Shown here: piece by piece, positions 60,183 through 64,000 of the stretch | How the letters are laid out: every line of letters begins with the position of its first letter | Numbering within the stretch: the first letter of the stretch is position 1 | DNA from: Parasphingorhabdus cellanae | GTDB taxonomy: Bacteria > Pseudomonadota > Alphaproteobacteria > Sphingomonadales > Sphingomonadaceae | NCBI RefSeq assembly: GCF_017498565.1 | Contig: NZ_CP071794.1 | Span: 2,036,001-2,100,000 of the forward strand | Direction of reading: 5' to 3' | Length of the DNA stretch: 64,000 nucleotides | Notes under the pieces: model-generated | Seen by the model: the letters and a program-made list of their open reading frames with translations, nothing else | What the model was told of the DNA's origin: nothing | The model's database searches: none | Program-made: the position numbers and the translations under genes

Positions 60183-61573
60183 AGGCCGATAGTTTGTCTA
60201 AAGCTCGCTATCGGGCGCTTGAGCAATGAATAGATGAGCGGCACCCACTCGCCATAAAGCTTCGCCGTGCCGCGCGAACCAATGCGCGGATTGCCCGAAG
60301 TCGGTTGGGCTGTCACCGCAAAAGCCAAAATGCCTTCCGCCGTCTGCCGTGCCTGATAACTGGCATGTTCCACCTTGCCCTCAATCGCCCAGAGTGGCTG
60401 CGCATCCAGCCAGACCTTCACGCGCGACCCGCGGTCTAGCGCCATCTGTTCGGCGGCGGGCAAGTCGATGCGCAGCGCGATCTGGCCTGGATCGGCCACC
60501 TGCAGGATCGGATCGCCGACATTGACCGCGCGCCCCTCCCAGTCGCGCCGGTCGCTGTAAATCGCCATGCCTGCGCGTGGCGCCTTTATCTGCGATAATC
60601 CCATAACATCATTAGCAAAATTATAGTCGGCCTGCGCCAGTTCATATTCCGCGCGCAGAGTGGCAATCTCGCGGGTTTCGTCATCCTCGCCAAAGGCTGT
60701 GCTGGTGGACCGGTCCACCCGCGCCTTGGCCACGGCCAGTTTTTCCTGCGCAAGTTTCAGTTCATTGGACAGCTTCACATCGTCAAAAGACACCAGCAAT
60801 GCGCCTTCCTCGACCGCCGCATTGGGGGCGACATGGACGCGCGAAATGACGCCGGAAAACGGGGCGGCGACCATGAACGGACGCGCCGCGACCACTTCGA
60901 CAGGCGCCAATGCCGTCATGCGAACCGGGAAGAGTGCGATAACCAACAGTGCAACCATCACGCCGATTTTCTCTTTGCGGCCAAAGCGGCCGATGCGCTT
61001 GACCGGCTTGTCTCCGGTCAGCGCCCGCCAGCTGTGCGAAACAGTTTCGGAAAGCCGTGTCAGCCGATAGCCTTCGCCTTCGCGAAACGGCGTCTCACGC
61101 ATCACCAGCAGCCCGCCAAACACCTTTTCCTCGCTGTCGAGCAAAGGCTGCCAGCGGCATTCGCCATAAGGATATTCCGCCAGTGCCGGATCTTCGCTCA
61201 TCGCGCCGAGGGTGAAATCATGCGGCCGGTCCAGCCCATCATTTTTGGCCAGTTTAGCAATCAGCTTTTCCATCGCCTGAATCAGCGGTGCGTTGCGGTC
61301 TACCGATGAAATGCTGGAGGCGCAGACGATATGAAAGTCGTCTCCAATGCGCGGCTGGCGCGCGATAAACATCTGCTCATAGGGCAGGATACGGCGCAGT
61401 TCGTTGGCAACATGATAGTGGAGTTCAGCGACGCCCGGCTGGCGGCGTACCTCAGCCTCAAATTGCAACAAGCTGGCGAGCATATTAGCATCACCGGATA
61501 TCGGTGCTGCTCCCGAGGCTACAGGTAATATCGCAATAGGTGCAGGGTCGGAATCAGGAGGGCTGGCGGCCAT
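60179..61573 (-). CDS. GAF-like domain fused to a HlyD-type adaptor
   Basis: 464 residues. Residues 35-185 resemble a GAF sensor domain (LHYHVANELRRILPYEQMFIARQ, FGGLLVMRETPFREGEG); one membrane helix is at 204-222; then a periplasmic HlyD-type region (225-440) with PFSGVISRVHVAPNAAVEEGALLVSF and the lipoyl half-motif SQIKAPRAGMAIYSDRRDWEGRAVNVGDPIL. The cytoplasmic N-terminal sensor fused to an adaptor is unusual. Overlaps the preceding gene by 20 bases and the protease gene by 4, so it is co-translated with both. Confidence 0.8.
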   Translation of the reverse strand: MAASPPDSDPAPIAILPVASGAAPISGDANMLASLLQFEAEVRRQPGVAELHYHVANELRRILPYEQMFIARQPRIGDDFHIVCASSISSVDRNAPLIQAMEKLIAKLAKNDGLDRPHDFTLGAMSEDPALAEYPYGECRWQPLLDSEEKVFGGLLVMRETPFREGEGYRLTRLSETVSHSWRALTGDKPVKRIGRFGRKEKIGVMVALLVIALFPVRMTALAPVEVVAARPFMVAAPFSGVISRVHVAPNAAVEEGALLVSFDDVKLSNELKLAQEKLAVAKARVDRSTSTAFGEDDETREIATLRAEYELAQADYNFANDVMGLSQIKAPRAGMAIYSDRRDWEGRAVNVGDPILQVADPGQIALRIDLPAAEQMALDRGSRVKVWLDAQPLWAIEGKVEHASYQARQTAEGILAFAVTAQPTSGNPRIGSRGTAKLYGEWVPLIYSLLKRPIASFRQTIGL

Positions 61574-62543
61574 CGGCTTTTGCTGCTTCTGATTTGGCTG
61601 CTTCAGGTTTGGCTGGGGCAGCGGACGATGCTTTTTCCGCCGCGCTCTGTGCTGGTTTGTCCGACGGTTTCACAAACAAGCCGGTACCGCTCATCCCAGG
61701 AAGGACTAGGCTCTCGGTTTTGTCGACATTGCCGGTGACGCGGATGGTCTTGCTCACCGGGTCTACCGAAGCGCCCAACCGGGTAATCTGACCCGTTACA
61801 TCCGCACCGGTTTCGTCGATCTTGAAAGTGAAGTCCGCGCCGGGGCGCAGCCAGGTCAGCCAGTTACTGGGTACGATCAGCTCAACCTCAAGATCGCCGC
61901 CGCTCTGAATCGTCAGCAACGGTTGGCCGCTCGCCGCAATCTCTCCGCGACCCGCAATTTCTTCAACCACCGTTCCGGAAAACGGCGCGTAGACAGCGCA
62001 ATCGGTCAGGTTTGCCTTGATCGCATTGGCTTCGGCATTGGCCTTGCCGAGATTGGCTTTTGCCACCGCGACCTCGTTTTTGCCAATCGCTTCATATTGG
62101 TCGAGTTCGACGTTTGTTTTATACGTCACATTATAGGCATTGGCCGCCGCCTGCGCAGCTTTCAACTCTGCGCGAATGGCTGAGCAATCAAATTTTGCGA
62201 GCAGCGCGCCTCTGCGGAAACTCTGTCCTTTGCCAAAGGGCATGGACGTAATCCGCGCGGTCATTCGTGATGCGACGGTTGATTCCTGCTTGGGCTTGAT
62301 CACGCCGCGTACGTCCGGATCAGGCCTGGGTTCCGGCTTTTTCACCTCGGCTTCAGCAGTTTCTGCCGCTTTTTCTTCCGTGGTGCCCCTTGCCGCTTCA
62401 TTGCTCGACCAATTGGGGCCATCGCCGCTACTGGCAACGCCCACGCCTATGGCTGCGGCCAGCGCAATGCCGCCACCCCAAAGCCATGGGGCTTTTGATT
62501 TTTCTTCTATGTCCGGAGTACCATCTCCGGTTTCTTCGCTCAT
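61554..62543 (-). CDS. Efflux-type periplasmic adaptor (HlyD/RND-MFP)
   Basis: 329 residues. Short cytoplasmic N-terminus, one helix (about 19-38), an Ala/Glu-rich linker, then the adaptor core: GVIKPKQESTVASRMTARITSMPFGKGQSFRRGALLAKFD, an alpha-hairpin of about 45 residues per arm, and CAVYAPFSGTVVEEIAGRGEIAASGQPLLTIQSG. The Ala/Lys/Glu-rich C-terminus is disordered. It follows the TolC-family gene by 9 bases. Confidence 0.85.
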   Translation of the reverse strand: MSEETGDGTPDIEEKSKAPWLWGGGIALAAAIGVGVASSGDGPNWSSNEAARGTTEEKAAETAEAEVKKPEPRPDPDVRGVIKPKQESTVASRMTARITSMPFGKGQSFRRGALLAKFDCSAIRAELKAAQAAANAYNVTYKTNVELDQYEAIGKNEVAVAKANLGKANAEANAIKANLTDCAVYAPFSGTVVEEIAGRGEIAASGQPLLTIQSGGDLEVELIVPSNWLTWLRPGADFTFKIDETGADVTGQITRLGASVDPVSKTIRVTGNVDKTESLVLPGMSGTGLFVKPSDKPAQSAAEKASSAAPAKPEAAKSEAAKADGRQPS

Positions 62544-62552
62544 CAGGGCTTC

Positions 62553-64000
62553 CTATTGATCCAGTGTCATCGCCGCTTCGCGTTCCTGCCACAAATTGGT
62601 CAGGGATGCGGTCAATGTGCTGACATCCTCACGGCCTGTCAGGTCGGGGGCAAAATCATCTATGCCCATGGATGCGAACAGATTGGCATAGGCATTTTGC
62701 GCCTCGGCATAGGCTATATCATATTTTACCTCTGCCACGAGCGTATTCATTTCCTCGCGCAACAAGGTCTGCTGGCTCATGGCCCCTGCCTTGTGGCCCG
62801 CGCGAATCTGATAGAGGATCTTGTCCTGCACCCGGTGCTGATGTTCAGCCGTCTGCAATTCTTCTTGCAAATGACCAAAGCGCGCCCGCGATACATGGAC
62901 CTGTGTCATCACCGCCATGGTCAGCGCCAGTTCGCGTTGCCGCAGCAGATCATCCTGCGCGCGTATCGCTTTTTTCTTGGGGCCTATTTTGAACAGATTA
63001 AGCACATTCCAGCTCGCCTGCGCGCCATATTGGAACCAGTTATTGTTGAACAGGAAGTCGTTGGAATCGACATTCACGCCCAATATGCCGCGGAAACTTG
63101 GCAAGGCCGAAAGCAGTGCAGCATCCAGTTCCTTGCTGTTAATCCGCTGACGATAGCTAACCTCACGCAGCTCGGCGCGATTTTTCAGCGCGGTCATCAT
63201 CATGTCCTCGCCCGAATATTTCACGGCGGGCAAATTCTCGGTGCGATCTGGCAATACCAGCGAGAAATTGGTGCCGGGACGCAGGTTCATCAAGGCGGCC
63301 AACTGCGCCTTGGCAACCACCAGCTCGCGCTGCAATTTGCGGATTTCTGCCTGTATCTGGACCAGTTCCCGCTGATAGGTGAGCGCAGTGAGCGGCGCCG
63401 ACATGCGGCGTTCTGCAAGCCGTTCACTATTGTCGAGCGTGGTGCTGACATTGCCTTCCAGTTCTTTCAGCTTGGTCAGCAGCCGTTCGGCACTGACCGC
63501 GCGCCAATAGGAGGTGCGGACATCTTCGATAATCCGGTTGGCAACCTTGCGCCGGCGTTCCTGAGAGATCAAAAACTCATCCGCCTTTTGCTGCGAACGG
63601 ACATAGGACAAGCCAAAGTCGAGCACATCCCAGCTGAGCGACAGGTCGCCGGTGAAAATATCCCGTTCGGATGAGGTTGACGGTTCGAGCGACTGACGCC
63701 GGGTGATCAAAGACAGCGAACTTGCACCGGAGAAATTATTCCGCCCGGCATAGCCAGCATTGGCCACGAGTTGCGGCAACATATCGTAGCGCGACAGGTT
63801 AAGCTCCCGGTTCTTGAGCGCCTCTTCCATCAGCTCGACCTTATAGTCGAGATTATATTTCAGCGCCCGGGCCATGGCTTCGTATAGGTTTATCGGCGCG
63901 GTCACCGGCTCCTGCTCGGCATCCACCGCAACGATATTCTCGCGCGCGGTCGTGTCGATCTGCGTTGGCGTCAGCGGCTTGGGATTAACCGCACAGCCAG
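62553..64000 (-). CDS. TolC-family outer-membrane lipoprotein (N-terminus beyond window)
   Basis: At least 482 residues in frame. The visible N-terminal end reads GCAVNPKPLTPTQIDTT, the start of a mature lipoprotein after a lipobox that lies off the window. OEP features follow: LYEAMARALKYNLDYKVELMEEALKNRELNLSRYDMLPQLVANAGYAG, coiled-coil helices and the second repeat with ALKNRAELREVSYRQRINSKELDAALLSALPSF. It is the outer-membrane duct of this export operon, of which it is the most upstream gene seen. Confidence 0.88.
   Translation of the reverse strand, partial: GCAVNPKPLTPTQIDTTARENIVAVDAEQEPVTAPINLYEAMARALKYNLDYKVELMEEALKNRELNLSRYDMLPQLVANAGYAGRNNFSGASSLSLITRRQSLEPSTSSERDIFTGDLSLSWDVLDFGLSYVRSQQKADEFLISQERRRKVANRIIEDVRTSYWRAVSAERLLTKLKELEGNVSTTLDNSERLAERRMSAPLTALTYQRELVQIQAEIRKLQRELVVAKAQLAALMNLRPGTNFSLVLPDRTENLPAVKYSGEDMMMTALKNRAELREVSYRQRINSKELDAALLSALPSFRGILGVNVDSNDFLFNNNWFQYGAQASWNVLNLFKIGPKKKAIRAQDDLLRQRELALTMAVMTQVHVSRARFGHLQEELQTAEHQHRVQDKILYQIRAGHKAGAMSQQTLLREEMNTLVAEVKYDIAYAEAQNAYANLFASMGIDDFAPDLTGREDVSTLTASLTNLWQEREAAMTLDQ

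Noticed and set aside
1..64000. CRISPR arrays, tRNA or rRNA genes, complete IS elements
   Set aside because: No regular direct-repeat array, no CCA-type tRNA fold and no transposase frame were recognised on either strand.

Overview
The window looks like a chromosomal segment of a marine or aquatic sphingomonad (Alphaproteobacteria, Sphingomonadales; Sphingorhabdus, Parasphingorhabdus or Sphingopyxis-like). The indications are moderate to high GC, many acyl-CoA metabolism genes, a RibB with an N-terminal helix-turn-helix, a bacterial voltage-gated sodium channel and REP-like intergenic repeats. The placement is inferred from gene character, not from a database search. No rRNA, tRNA, CRISPR array or complete insertion sequence was recognised.

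0-19 kb is mixed housekeeping. It holds an htpX fragment and a frameshifted SDHAF4/DUF1674 gene; an XRE regulator followed by a subclass B3 metallo-beta-lactamase; small membrane proteins; a Tat-signal SDR; a TauD dioxygenase; and the C-terminal third of a serpin. Then come ribB (HTH-fused, behind two palindromic operators) and ribH; MarR and Dps; an NO-response block (NsrR-type Rrf2, group III truncated globin, DUF1971); a NavBac-type channel; a tyrosine block (4-hydroxyphenylpyruvate dioxygenase, VOC protein, FAH-family hydrolase); and an Lrp regulator divergent from a cysteine-synthase-like enzyme.

19.7-51.5 kb is a large acyl-CoA catabolic region: thiolases, a CaiB-type CoA-transferase, a TetR regulator, enoyl-CoA hydratases, SDRs, an aldehyde dehydrogenase, a cytochrome P450, an acyl-CoA ligase, four acyl-CoA dehydrogenases, a nitronate-monooxygenase-like protein, a true-nitrilase-type hydrolase and a molybdopterin oxidoreductase. 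purU and an orphan gspH-gspI pair are embedded in it. Five 16-bp sites of the form TTAA-N8-TTAA sit in front of its transcription units, which suggests one local regulon, perhaps under the resident TetR. The enzyme set would suit activation and beta-oxidation of branched or cyclic (terpenoid- or steroid-like) acids, but the substrate cannot be read from sequence.

51.5-54.7 kb is an AT-richer insert: a YdcF-like protein, a PadR plus membrane-protein pair, and a TonB-C-like secreted protein. The lipid theme then resumes with a MaoC hydratase, an SDR and a WS/DGAT acyltransferase carrying a lysine-rich tail.

58-64 kb is a tightly packed minus-strand operon: a TolC-family outer-membrane lipoprotein (running off the window), an adaptor, a GAF-like/HlyD fusion, and a protein with a PqqD-like N-terminus, an M50 (site-2) protease core and a HlyD arm. 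No ABC ATPase is visible. This is the best candidate for an unusual peptide or protein processing-and-export system here.
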